Notes under the pieces: generated by a model
Databases searched by the model: none
Told to the model about the DNA's origin: nothing
Seen by the model: the letters and a program-made list of their open reading frames with translations, nothing else
NCBI GenBank assembly: GCA_020629715.1
Contig: JAHDCU010000008.1
Location: 62,001 to 126,000, forward strand
Reading direction: 5' to 3'
Length of the DNA stretch: 64,000 nucleotides
Source: Saprospiraceae bacterium
GTDB lineage: Bacteria > Bacteroidota > Bacteroidia > Chitinophagales > Saprospiraceae
Part shown: positions 1 through 8,360 of the stretch, in pieces
Layout: every line of letters starts with the position of its first letter
Position numbering within the stretch: the first letter of the stretch is position 1
Translations under genes and position numbers: made by a program

Positions 1-1
1 A

Positions 2-1621
2 CAAGCCAATGAAAACTCTACCTGGATGCGTATACCACGTAATCAATGGATTTTTAACCTGGCGTATATGGGAGATATGATCTGGGAGGAAGGGTTAAAC
101 GTACCTAGTAAAAATAATGTCACCCTGATACCATTCGCAACGGCCAGTCTTGCTAAAGACTATGAAGAAGCTACTCCTACAGATACGGATCAGGCAGTGG
201 GATTTGATGCAAAGCTAGCCGTAAGCTCTGGTCTCAATCTAGATATGACTGTCAATCCTGATTTCTCGCAAGTAGAAGTAGACCGTCAGATTACCAATCT
301 TGATCGGTTTGAGATATTTTTTCCAGAACGAAGACAATTCTTTTTAGAAAATGCAGACCTCTTTGGATCTTTTGGTAGCCCGCAAATCAATCCTTTTTTC
401 TCGCGTAGAATTGGAATTGCAAAAAACCTCGATGATGAAAATATCTCTAATACCATCTATGCAGGAGCAAGGCTCAGTGGCAAAGTCAATGATAAGCTCA
501 GAGTAGGATTGCTCAATATGCAGACCGCCGATGATGATGCTAACTTACTACCAAGCTATAATTATACTGTAGCAGTAGCACAGAGAAAATTGCTCAGTAG
601 ATCCAATATTGGATTGATATGGGTCAACAAACAGGCATTAGGAGCATATGACGAGTCGCTCAATGACCGATTCAATAGAGTCATAGGGTTAGATTTTAAT
701 TATGCTAACGAGGGAAATACTCAGGTGGGGAAGCTTTTCTATCACAGATCATTGTCAGTGGATAATCAAGAAGGTAACTATGCTCATGGCCTCAATGCAA
801 GGTTTGATAAGAGATCATATGCCCTAATCTATAACCACGAGCTAGTAGGAGAGGGGTACGATGCTCAAGTGGGATTTGTACGTAGGACAGATTATTTCAG
901 GATGAGACCAGCGGCTGAAAAGCGTTTTTATCCACAGGGTGATTGGTTGAGTATCAGCAGACTTACTGCGAGAGGAGATATATTTTATCGTCCTGATTTT
1001 GGGAAGACAGACCATACTTATTCGCTCGTTTGGAGTGCCAATTCTAAGCGTAATGAACGTATTAGTCTAGAGCTTAATCATGATTATATCTATCTCTTTG
1101 ATGGATTTGACCCTACAGGTACTAGCTCTGAAGAATTACCAGGAGATACCGACTACAACTACTGGAGTATCACAGGATCTTACAATAGCGATAATCGTAA
1201 GGATTTTAGTTTTAGGCTCAACCCTTATATCGGTCAATACTTTAATGGTAATAGGTATGGTCTACGAGGGAATCTTCAATACCGATGGAGACCATACGGT
1301 ACTTTAGCGATCAATTACAATGTCAATTGGTTTGATATGCCTCATTTAGATGGAGTAAGAAATACCGTTTTGATCGGTCCAAGACTAGATCTTACATTTT
1401 CTAAAAGTGTATTTTTGACCACTTTTGTCCAATACAATAGCCAGTCAGAAAATACAAATATCAATACAAGATTTCAATGGAGATTTGCTCCAGTATCTGA
1501 CTTCTTTTTGGTCTATACCGACAATTATTTTTCTGGTACTTACGATAATCAGGATCGCTTTCTATTTGGAATACGTAATAGAGCCATCGTAGCAAAGGTT
1601 ACTTACTGGCTCAATCTCTAA
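2..1621 (+). CDS. DUF5916 family outer-membrane protein, C-terminal part (5' end outside window)
   Basis: The reading frame is open from base 2, so this is the C-terminal part of a longer protein. The residue run NPDFSQVEVDRQITNLDR followed by FEIFFPERRQFFLEN is the hallmark of DUF5916 proteins, which usually have an N-terminal CBM9-like carbohydrate-binding domain and then a large beta-rich domain. Only the second part is visible. The rest is a succession of alternating polar and aromatic strands and ends in VTYWLNL, as an outer-membrane barrel would. The substrate is unknown. A TonB receptor follows 113 bases downstream on the same strand, and the two may share a role in the outer membrane. 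Family assignment is confident; function is not established. Confidence 0.85.
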   Translation, partial: QANENSTWMRIPRNQWIFNLAYMGDMIWEEGLNVPSKNNVTLIPFATASLAKDYEEATPTDTDQAVGFDAKLAVSSGLNLDMTVNPDFSQVEVDRQITNLDRFEIFFPERRQFFLENADLFGSFGSPQINPFFSRRIGIAKNLDDENISNTIYAGARLSGKVNDKLRVGLLNMQTADDDANLLPSYNYTVAVAQRKLLSRSNIGLIWVNKQALGAYDESLNDRFNRVIGLDFNYANEGNTQVGKLFYHRSLSVDNQEGNYAHGLNARFDKRSYALIYNHELVGEGYDAQVGFVRRTDYFRMRPAAEKRFYPQGDWLSISRLTARGDIFYRPDFGKTDHTYSLVWSANSKRNERISLELNHDYIYLFDGFDPTGTSSEELPGDTDYNYWSITGSYNSDNRKDFSFRLNPYIGQYFNGNRYGLRGNLQYRWRPYGTLAINYNVNWFDMPHLDGVRNTVLIGPRLDLTFSKSVFLTTFVQYNSQSENTNINTRFQWRFAPVSDFFLVYTDNYFSGTYDNQDRFLFGIRNRAIVAKVTYWLNL

Positions 1622-1734
1622 TGCTAGTTGAAATCCATGTTTTGTAGATAAAAGTGATACTATGATCGAGATTAGATGATTCTCATCAATAAGTACTATA
1701 ATATTGAAGTCAATTAAAAGCTATTAACTACACT

Positions 1735-4221
1735 ATGAAGAAAAGACTACTATTTTTATTATTATCTATTTCTTATACAATAACGCTTTCTGCCCAAATG
1801 CCTTGGGGCAATATGGGAGGGGGTAAATCTATCAAAGGGAAGATTACCGGCCAACTGATTGATTCATTATCAGGAGAGCCAGTAGCATACGCTACTTTGG
1901 TCTTAAAGAAAGCTGGTAAGGACAAAGAAAAAGACGGTATTATTAGCGAGGTCAATGGTAAGTTTCGATTTGATACCAAGACGGGTAAATATGATGTATA
2001 TGCATCTTTCATAGGTTATGAAGAAAAGATCATCAGAGATGTAGAGCTTACACTTAAGGATCCGGACTATGACATCGGTAAGATCATAATGGTACAAGAT
2101 AATGTGGTACTCGATGAAGTAGAGATCAAAGGAGAGCGCTCACTCATTGAAAATAAGGTAGATAAACTAGTCTATAATGTAGAGCAAGATGCAAGTATCG
2201 CTGGTGGTGATGCTACAGATGCACTCAGGAAGGTACCGTTACTATCGGTAGATTTGGATGGTAATGTATCGCTACGTGGATCGCAAAATGTACAGATCTT
2301 GATCAATGGAAAACCCTCTGGTATGTTCTCCAATAATGTTGCGGATGCGCTCAAAATGTTCCCTGCTGATCAGATCAAAAAAGTAGAAGTCATCACAGCT
2401 CCTTCGGCTAAGTATGATGGAGAGGGTAGTGCTGGTATTATCAATATTGTTACTAAGAAAGAAAATATTGAAGGAATATCAGGCAATATCAATGCCTCGG
2501 TCGGTATCAGGCAAAATAGTCTCAATGCCGGACTCAATGCAGGGAAAGGCCGATTTGGTTTCAATTCGAGTGTAGGGCTATTTTATATGTGGCCTCAGGA
2601 TACCGACGTGACCTTTGATCGGACTCAGTTTTTAGCAGATGACGATGTAGCTACCTATACCACCCGTGGCACCCAAAAGACATCACGTCTTGGTGCTAAT
2701 GGTACCGCGAGCATGTTTTATGATTTCAATGCATTCAATGCGATCAACTCTAGCTTTACCTATCGTGGATTCGGATTCGATTTCGACGGTACGACTACCA
2801 GTGAGATTATCGATCCCTCTTTGATGCTTGAAAACGAATTCACTAGAATCAATCAAGGGGATAATCTCTTTGGAGGTTTCGATTGGAATACAGATTATAC
2901 CAAGAAGTGGGAGAATGATGATGATCGAGAGCTAGTATTTGCAGTACAGTACTCTAAGGGTGATAATAATCAAGACAATTTCGTAGATGAAACACATCAG
3001 ATCGCTGAATTCAGTAGAGTATCTGAGATCGTCAACGATGGTGATAATTACGAGACTACTCTGCAGGTAGACTATACGCAACCCCTGCCTAAGTCATACA
3101 AGCTAGAGGTAGGTGCCAAGACGGTCATCCGAGATATCAGCAGTGATTATCGTAATTCTATTTTTGATGGTACTAGCTTCATAGATATCCCATCACAGAC
3201 TAATATTTTTGATTACGACCAAGATGTACTAGCGGGTTATGCGCAGTTGAGTTTCATTTTGAAAAAGAAATATTCTATAACATTCGGTACTCGATATGAA
3301 AGGACTGAAATAGCGGGTAGATTTCTAGAAGGTGAGCCCAATCCCTTTGAAAATGACTACGAAAACTGGCTACCCAATATTACCATAAGTCGTACAATGA
3401 AAAATTTTAGAACACTAAAGCTTTCATACAGTCGCCGTATACAAAGGCCAACTTTATTTTTTATTAATCCTTTCAATAATAACACTGATCAATTTAATAG
3501 AACTATTGGTAATCCTTTATTAGATCCAGAAGTGGTGCATCAATATGAGGTTTCGTACAATATGACCGTGGCAGGGATTACCTTTTTCGGCTCAGGATTT
3601 TTCAGATATACAGAGGATATCATAGAATCTACACTAGGTCTTGATGACAACGGTATCAGTGTCAATAGTTTTGCAAACGTAGGCTCCAACCAGTCGGTGG
3701 GGCTCAATCTTTTTGCCACTAAATCGATCAATAAGATCACCTTACGTGGTGGTGGTAACTTTTATAGTTACGATGCGCAGGGTACTGTCAATGGAGTTGA
3801 CCTAGAACGAACTGCACTTCAGTATGATCTGTTTTTCAATGGGGATTATAGTATCACAGGAGATTTCAAGGTTGACTTCTTTGGATTTTTCCAAGCACCT
3901 AAAGCTACTCTGCAGGGTGAAAATCCAGCCTTTTCGATTTGGGGATTTGGTTTACGACGAGATATCGGGAAACTTAGTTTGGGTATCCAAGTGATAGAGC
4001 CATTTAGAAGAGTACAGACCTTTGCAAGTGATTTAGAAGGTCCTGACTTCACTCAGACCTATAGCTATGGAGTACCATTCCGCTCTATAGGTGTCAACGT
4101 ACGATATAGGTTTGGTAAAGTTGACTTTAAAGAGCGAAAAAGTAAAATCAAGAACTCAGATACCAAGCAAGGTCAGCAAGGTGGCGGCCAGGGTGGTGGC
4201 GGACAAATGGGGCAAGGATAG
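1735..4221 (+). CDS. TonB-dependent receptor, CarboxypepD_reg-like plus outer-membrane beta-barrel (OMP_b-brl_3 type)
   Basis: The 828-residue protein has a signal peptide (about residues 1-20, cleavage after SA before QMPWG). A carboxypeptidase-regulatory-like beta-sandwich follows (about 35-120), then a plug domain (about 135-240, containing SLRGSQNVQILINGKPSG). The remainder is a barrel resembling the outer membrane beta-barrel family PF14905. Such proteins import or sense ligands at the outer membrane with TonB energy; the ligand cannot be read here. No SusD partner is adjacent, which argues against a classical glycan-uptake pair. After the last strand (VNVRYRFG) comes an unusual basic and then Gly/Gln-rich tail of about 30 residues. 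ATG start; no strong ribosome binding site is visible. Confidence 0.88.
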   Translation: MKKRLLFLLLSISYTITLSAQMPWGNMGGGKSIKGKITGQLIDSLSGEPVAYATLVLKKAGKDKEKDGIISEVNGKFRFDTKTGKYDVYASFIGYEEKIIRDVELTLKDPDYDIGKIIMVQDNVVLDEVEIKGERSLIENKVDKLVYNVEQDASIAGGDATDALRKVPLLSVDLDGNVSLRGSQNVQILINGKPSGMFSNNVADALKMFPADQIKKVEVITAPSAKYDGEGSAGIINIVTKKENIEGISGNINASVGIRQNSLNAGLNAGKGRFGFNSSVGLFYMWPQDTDVTFDRTQFLADDDVATYTTRGTQKTSRLGANGTASMFYDFNAFNAINSSFTYRGFGFDFDGTTTSEIIDPSLMLENEFTRINQGDNLFGGFDWNTDYTKKWENDDDRELVFAVQYSKGDNNQDNFVDETHQIAEFSRVSEIVNDGDNYETTLQVDYTQPLPKSYKLEVGAKTVIRDISSDYRNSIFDGTSFIDIPSQTNIFDYDQDVLAGYAQLSFILKKKYSITFGTRYERTEIAGRFLEGEPNPFENDYENWLPNITISRTMKNFRTLKLSYSRRIQRPTLFFINPFNNNTDQFNRTIGNPLLDPEVVHQYEVSYNMTVAGITFFGSGFFRYTEDIIESTLGLDDNGISVNSFANVGSNQSVGLNLFATKSINKITLRGGGNFYSYDAQGTVNGVDLERTALQYDLFFNGDYSITGDFKVDFFGFFQAPKATLQGENPAFSIWGFGLRRDIGKLSLGIQVIEPFRRVQTFASDLEGPDFTQTYSYGVPFRSIGVNVRYRFGKVDFKERKSKIKNSDTKQGQQGGGQGGGGQMGQG

Positions 4222-4324
4222 AACTAATTGATGATGCATTTATCTGATTAAAGCAATCGGGTACATGCATTCATTTTGATTTTAAAAAGAATTATGATGT
4301 AGACTCTTTGTCTTGAAACAAAAA

Positions 4325-4356
4325 AAAGCCGATCTCGCATTACGCGGATCGGCTTT
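4325..4356. terminator. Bidirectional Rho-independent terminator between the TonB receptor and rpsU
   Basis: A perfect ten-base inverted repeat (AAAGCCGATC and GATCGGCTTT) encloses a small CGC/GCG inner hairpin. It has A-rich sequence on the left and T-rich sequence on the right, so it can serve both convergent genes. Confidence 0.85.
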
Positions 4357-4381
4357 ATATTTTGAGCAGTAATCTTAAGAC

Positions 4382-4570
4382 CTACTGATCGCCAAATTTT
4401 TCTTGACGGTATACAGCATTCAATACTTCATTTCTTCTTGCTACTGATGGCTTAGTGAAGTTTTTTCTTCTTCTAAGTTCTTTCAATATACCTGTAGACT
4501 GAAATTTTCTCTTGTATCTCTTCAGTGCTCTGTCTATTGATTCTTCTTCTTTAACGTTGATAATAAGCAT
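4382..4570 (-). CDS. rpsU: 30S ribosomal protein bS21
   Basis: The 62-residue basic protein starts MLIINVKEEESIDRALKRYK and continues with RRRKNFTKPSVARRNEVL, the typical bS21 sequence and length for Bacteroidota. bS21 binds the small ribosomal subunit near the mRNA exit and helps initiation. The gene stands alone, with a terminator just downstream and a good promoter element about 35 bases upstream. The short C-terminus is normal for the phylum. Confidence 0.95.
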   Translation of the reverse strand: MLIINVKEEESIDRALKRYKRKFQSTGILKELRRRKNFTKPSVARRNEVLNAVYRQEKFGDQ

Positions 4571-4602
4571 ATCGCGTATTGTGTTTAATGAATTAGAGCC
4601 GC

Positions 4603-4610
4603 AAAGATAT
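4603..4610 (-). promoter_or_regulatory. Predicted -7 promoter element for rpsU
   Basis: Read on the minus strand, the site is TATCTTTG, a full match to the Bacteroidota TAnnTTTG element. It lies 32 bases upstream of the rpsU start. No clear TTTG box is seen at the usual distance upstream. Confidence 0.5.
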
Positions 4611-4795
4611 ACTTTTTTCTGTAATCATAGAGCATTGCATTAGATTTTGCACCATTATTTCTTTTCGTGATCTATCAATAACTTTACTTTGAGTTCAATA
4701 AAATATATTTAAAAATTTGTAATATATCACCAATAATTGCCTTAAATCAAGCATTTAGCAAATTTTAATGCAAAATCATACAACATATTGCTAGC

Positions 4796-4824
4796 TATTT
4801 TCTTTACTTAGAGTAAAGAAAATA
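4796..4824. promoter_or_regulatory. Perfect 13-base palindrome before the acyl-CoA dehydrogenase start (operator or translational hairpin)
   Basis: The half-site TATTTTCTTTACT is repeated perfectly inverted after a three-base TAG spacer and ends seven bases before the ATG at 4832. It could be an operator for a dimeric repressor of fatty-acid degradation, or an RNA hairpin covering the ribosome binding region. No poly-T tract follows, so a terminator is unlikely. Confidence 0.6.
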
Positions 4825-4831
4825 AAATACG

Positions 4832-6634
4832 ATGAGTACAGTATCAGATAAAGTAGCATTGAAAGGTTGTGAGTTTTTATTGAAAGAGTCCACATGGCTA
4901 GATGCTTATGGTCCAGAAGACTTCAATGAAGAACAGCTCATGATACAATCTATGGTGAGAGAGTTTAATGAGCAAGAGGTACATACTCGTCGAGAAAAAC
5001 TCGAGAAGCTTGAAGAGGGTCTCAATGAAATGTTACTTGAGAAAATGGGAGAGCTTGGTCTATTAGGATCTCATATGCCAGAGCAATATGGTGGTATGGA
5101 TCTTGACTTTAATACCAACTCGATCATAGCTGAGGAGATGGGTACTACAGGAGGTTTTTCTGTAAGCTACAATGCCCATACTGGTATCGGTATGTTACCT
5201 ATACTATACTTTGGTACTGAGGAGCAGAAATCTACATATCTCCCTAAACTACTTACTGGTGAGTGGAAAGCATCATATTGTCTCACAGAGCCAAATAGTG
5301 GATCTGATGCGTTAGCGGCTAAGACTAAAGCTATATTATCGGAGGATGGTAGCCACTATGTACTCAATGGTCAGAAGATGTGGATCTCCAATGCGGGATT
5401 CGCTAATATATTTACCGTATTTGCACAGGTAGATGGTGATAAGTTTACTGGTTTTATACTAGATAAAGACATGCCTGGTTTGACATTAGGTGCGGAGGAG
5501 AAGAAATTGGGTATCAAAGCATCTTCGACTCGTCAGGTATTTTTAGAAAATGTAAAAGTACCAGTAGAAAATGTACTAGGAGAAATAGGAAACGGTCATT
5601 TAATAGCATTTAATGTACTCAATACAGGTAGATATAAACTAGGTGCTTCATGCCTAGGAGGATATAAAAAGCTTGTGGAGGTCTCCGCAAAATATGCTAA
5701 CGAAAGACATCAATTTAAAGTGCCGATCTCTAGCTTTGGCGCTATTCAGCATAAATTAGGAGAGCAAACTATACAGACCTACGTATCAGAAAGTGCTATT
5801 TATAGAGTATCAAATCTCATAAATGAGAAGATCAAAGAACTTAAAGCTGCGGGTAAATCTAATGCTGAAGCCAAACTTGAAGCTGCAGAAGAATATGCTT
5901 TAGAGTGCTCGATCATTAAAATTGTCGGATCAGAAGTACTTGATTATGTAGTGGATGAGGCCGTGCAGATACATGGAGGTATGGGATATTCTGAAGAAAA
6001 TCCTGTAGCTCAAGCTTTCCGCGATGCTCGGATCAATAGAATCTTCGAAGGTACCAATGAGATCAATCGTATGCTTATGGTGAATGTGCTCATGAAAAGA
6101 GCGATGAAAGGTCAGCTTGATTTGATGACACCTGTGATGGCGATACAGTCCGAGTTAATGAATGGCACTAGCGCATCTGATACTGATTATGGTACTTATG
6201 CTGATGAAAAAGAAGCGATTAAGGGATTTAAAAAATGTCTATTACTAGTGGTAGGTGCAGCAGCGCAAGATGTCATGAGTGGGAAACTCAACTTAAAGGA
6301 AGAGCAAGAAATACTTACAAATCTAAGCAATGTGATTACGCAGATCTTTATGGCAGAGTCTGTACTTATCCGTACAGAAAAAATCAAAGAACGTGGTCAG
6401 CATAAAGTAGATTTTGAAGTATATGAGTCAGCAATGAAAACTTACTTCCATCAGTCAAGGTTTGTGATTCACCAAAATGCCGTAGAAGCGGTAATGGCCT
6501 TTGCAAATGATAGTATGGTAGGTGGATTATTAAAGTCAGTTGCCGCCTTTTCTAAGTATAGAGTCAAAGATGTAAAGACACTTAGAAGAACTGTTGCGGC
6601 ATCAGTCATCAAGGAAGAGGCTTATTGTTTGTAA
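4832..6634 (+). CDS. Acyl-CoA dehydrogenase, long form with extra C-terminal domain
   Basis: The 600-residue flavoprotein catalyses alpha,beta-dehydrogenation of acyl-CoA esters, the first step of fatty-acid beta-oxidation, passing electrons to electron-transfer flavoprotein. The substrate and FAD motif CLTEPNSGSDA lies at about 150-160. The C-terminal core has QIHGGMGYSEENPVAQAFRD and IFEGTNEINRML, the usual landmarks. A further helical domain of roughly 130 residues (about 470-600) resembles that of very-long-chain and ACAD9-type enzymes, so long-chain substrates are likely but unproven. The gene is monocistronic here, with no thiolase or hydratase next to it. The palindrome just upstream suggests dedicated regulation. 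Confidence 0.92.
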   Translation: MSTVSDKVALKGCEFLLKESTWLDAYGPEDFNEEQLMIQSMVREFNEQEVHTRREKLEKLEEGLNEMLLEKMGELGLLGSHMPEQYGGMDLDFNTNSIIAEEMGTTGGFSVSYNAHTGIGMLPILYFGTEEQKSTYLPKLLTGEWKASYCLTEPNSGSDALAAKTKAILSEDGSHYVLNGQKMWISNAGFANIFTVFAQVDGDKFTGFILDKDMPGLTLGAEEKKLGIKASSTRQVFLENVKVPVENVLGEIGNGHLIAFNVLNTGRYKLGASCLGGYKKLVEVSAKYANERHQFKVPISSFGAIQHKLGEQTIQTYVSESAIYRVSNLINEKIKELKAAGKSNAEAKLEAAEEYALECSIIKIVGSEVLDYVVDEAVQIHGGMGYSEENPVAQAFRDARINRIFEGTNEINRMLMVNVLMKRAMKGQLDLMTPVMAIQSELMNGTSASDTDYGTYADEKEAIKGFKKCLLLVVGAAAQDVMSGKLNLKEEQEILTNLSNVITQIFMAESVLIRTEKIKERGQHKVDFEVYESAMKTYFHQSRFVIHQNAVEAVMAFANDSMVGGLLKSVAAFSKYRVKDVKTLRRTVAASVIKEEAYCL

Positions 6635-6698
6635 TATAACTGACGAAATCGAATCAAGTATAGAGGGGAAGATGCTAAAGGTGTTTAGATCATGAACC

Positions 6699-8153
6699 TT
6701 AGTTGAAGCGAAATACCTTTATGGTCCCGTATTGAGCTAATAGCGTATCTACTTGCTCCATAAATCCTGATTGATTTTCAATAACCCTTGAATCAGAATA
6801 CATATACTTGATTTCTCTGCTAATCATATCTTTTAACCAAGGGATTGGTAAATGATCATGATCGAAGATGTAACCGTTTTTTCCCATCAGATAAGGTGAT
6901 ATGTAATTGCTATTATCATTAGCAAAAATACAAAGCTCATCATTAGGAATTAGCTGTTTAAGTTCGTTTTGATACTTATGGAAGTCAGTATTGAAATAAG
7001 AATATTTAGGATTCCATAGATTATGTGTTTTATTCCAAGATATCGAAAGACTAAGTATTATGGTACCCATTGCTATGCTCAAAGAAATCTTTTCAAGCTT
7101 CAAATGCATGGATCGTATGCCCATACTTATACATAATAATACAATGGGCAGGAGTGGATAGAAATAATAATCATGTCCTTCTCTGATATGTTGGAGTATA
7201 AAGAAGAAGTAAAGTATAAAAATACTTAGGGCAGTATAATTTCCCCAGATAATGCCACGTAGGGTATCCATTTTTTGAGTAAAGAAAAATGAACTTAAAA
7301 ACAAGAATAGCGGAATAATACCCATTACCATAGTCGGGATATTATTACTTAGTTGTTGAAATAAAAACATGCTATATTCTTCAACATTAAATTGAGAGTC
7401 AAATATGCCAGCATATATCGTATTTCTACCCCAAGTAGGTATAGAATAGAGATACCATATAAGGATAGGAATCAATAAGAAGATTCCCCAGAGTATCAAG
7501 CATACTGCCGTTCTTTTTCTTTCTTTCCATACCTGTATTAATGCAACGAGGGCATAGGAACCTAATAGGATAAAAGGTAGCTTGACTAAGCTGCCTAACA
7601 TCAAAAAAATACCTGATACATAAATATAAATACTTCGCTTGGTGACAAAATACTTAATGATATAGATGAAGTAAAAACCAGAAAAACATAATGCAAGATT
7701 ATCGGGCAATAAATTAATCGATTGATATAAAAAGACTGGAAAGCTACTTGCTAATCCTGTGATCAGAGCACTCCAGATAGGGTTTTGAATGATTAATTCT
7801 GTAATCCTCCAAAATGTAAAAAGTGTTACCACAAATATGCTGAAACAGTATAACCGCCATAGAAAGGTATACTCACCAAATACTTTTTGAAGTGCTGCTA
7901 CTATCCATGGCATCAGTGGAAATTCCATTCTCAAAATATTACACTCCTCTTCATTTAGTCTTGCTACTCTAGGGTTAAGTATGTTAAAGTCGTAACGTGT
8001 AAAATTTTGAATATTAAGACCAGTGTTTGCTTGTCTCCAGGCATGCATTCCTACAACGTCCATATTGAAAACATCGCGCTTTAAATAGGCATGAGTGCAG
8101 CTCAAGACGATGAGTATGATGAGGGCAATGATATGCTCTTTATTAGGGTTCAA
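6699..8153 (-). CDS. GT39-like polytopic membrane glycosyltransferase
   Basis: The 484-residue protein has about ten or more hydrophobic segments, typical of GT-C glycosyltransferases. The first periplasmic loop holds D32 and H37-A-W-R-Q41, matching the DxxxxHxWRQ pattern of bacterial GT39/ArnT-like enzymes, which transfer a sugar from a polyprenyl-phosphate donor to lipid or protein. Donor and acceptor cannot be named. The start is TTG at 8153; the next in-frame Met is 30 residues later and would remove the first membrane helix. The gene stands alone between convergent and divergent neighbours. No strong terminator is visible between it and the acyl-CoA dehydrogenase. Confidence 0.75.
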   Translation of the reverse strand: MNPNKEHIIALIILIVLSCTHAYLKRDVFNMDVVGMHAWRQANTGLNIQNFTRYDFNILNPRVARLNEEECNILRMEFPLMPWIVAALQKVFGEYTFLWRLYCFSIFVVTLFTFWRITELIIQNPIWSALITGLASSFPVFLYQSINLLPDNLALCFSGFYFIYIIKYFVTKRSIYIYVSGIFLMLGSLVKLPFILLGSYALVALIQVWKERKRTAVCLILWGIFLLIPILIWYLYSIPTWGRNTIYAGIFDSQFNVEEYSMFLFQQLSNNIPTMVMGIIPLFLFLSSFFFTQKMDTLRGIIWGNYTALSIFILYFFFILQHIREGHDYYFYPLLPIVLLCISMGIRSMHLKLEKISLSIAMGTIILSLSISWNKTHNLWNPKYSYFNTDFHKYQNELKQLIPNDELCIFANDNSNYISPYLMGKNGYIFDHDHLPIPWLKDMISREIKYMYSDSRVIENQSGFMEQVDTLLAQYGTIKVFRFN

Positions 8154-8360
8154 TCTGCGTTACGTCGGATTTTATCATAAAATATCAACCAATATAAAGG
8201 TATGCAACATAGAGCTAACAGTTTAAATAAATAGAAATTTGCAGAGTTCATAAAGGTAATTTTGATAGTGAAGTAGTATAGCATCGGCGAAGTAATATCA
8301 TCGTAAAAGTGTACAACTATATAAGAATCATTTCGTTACCTTGGCACAAAAGTTAAGCTG

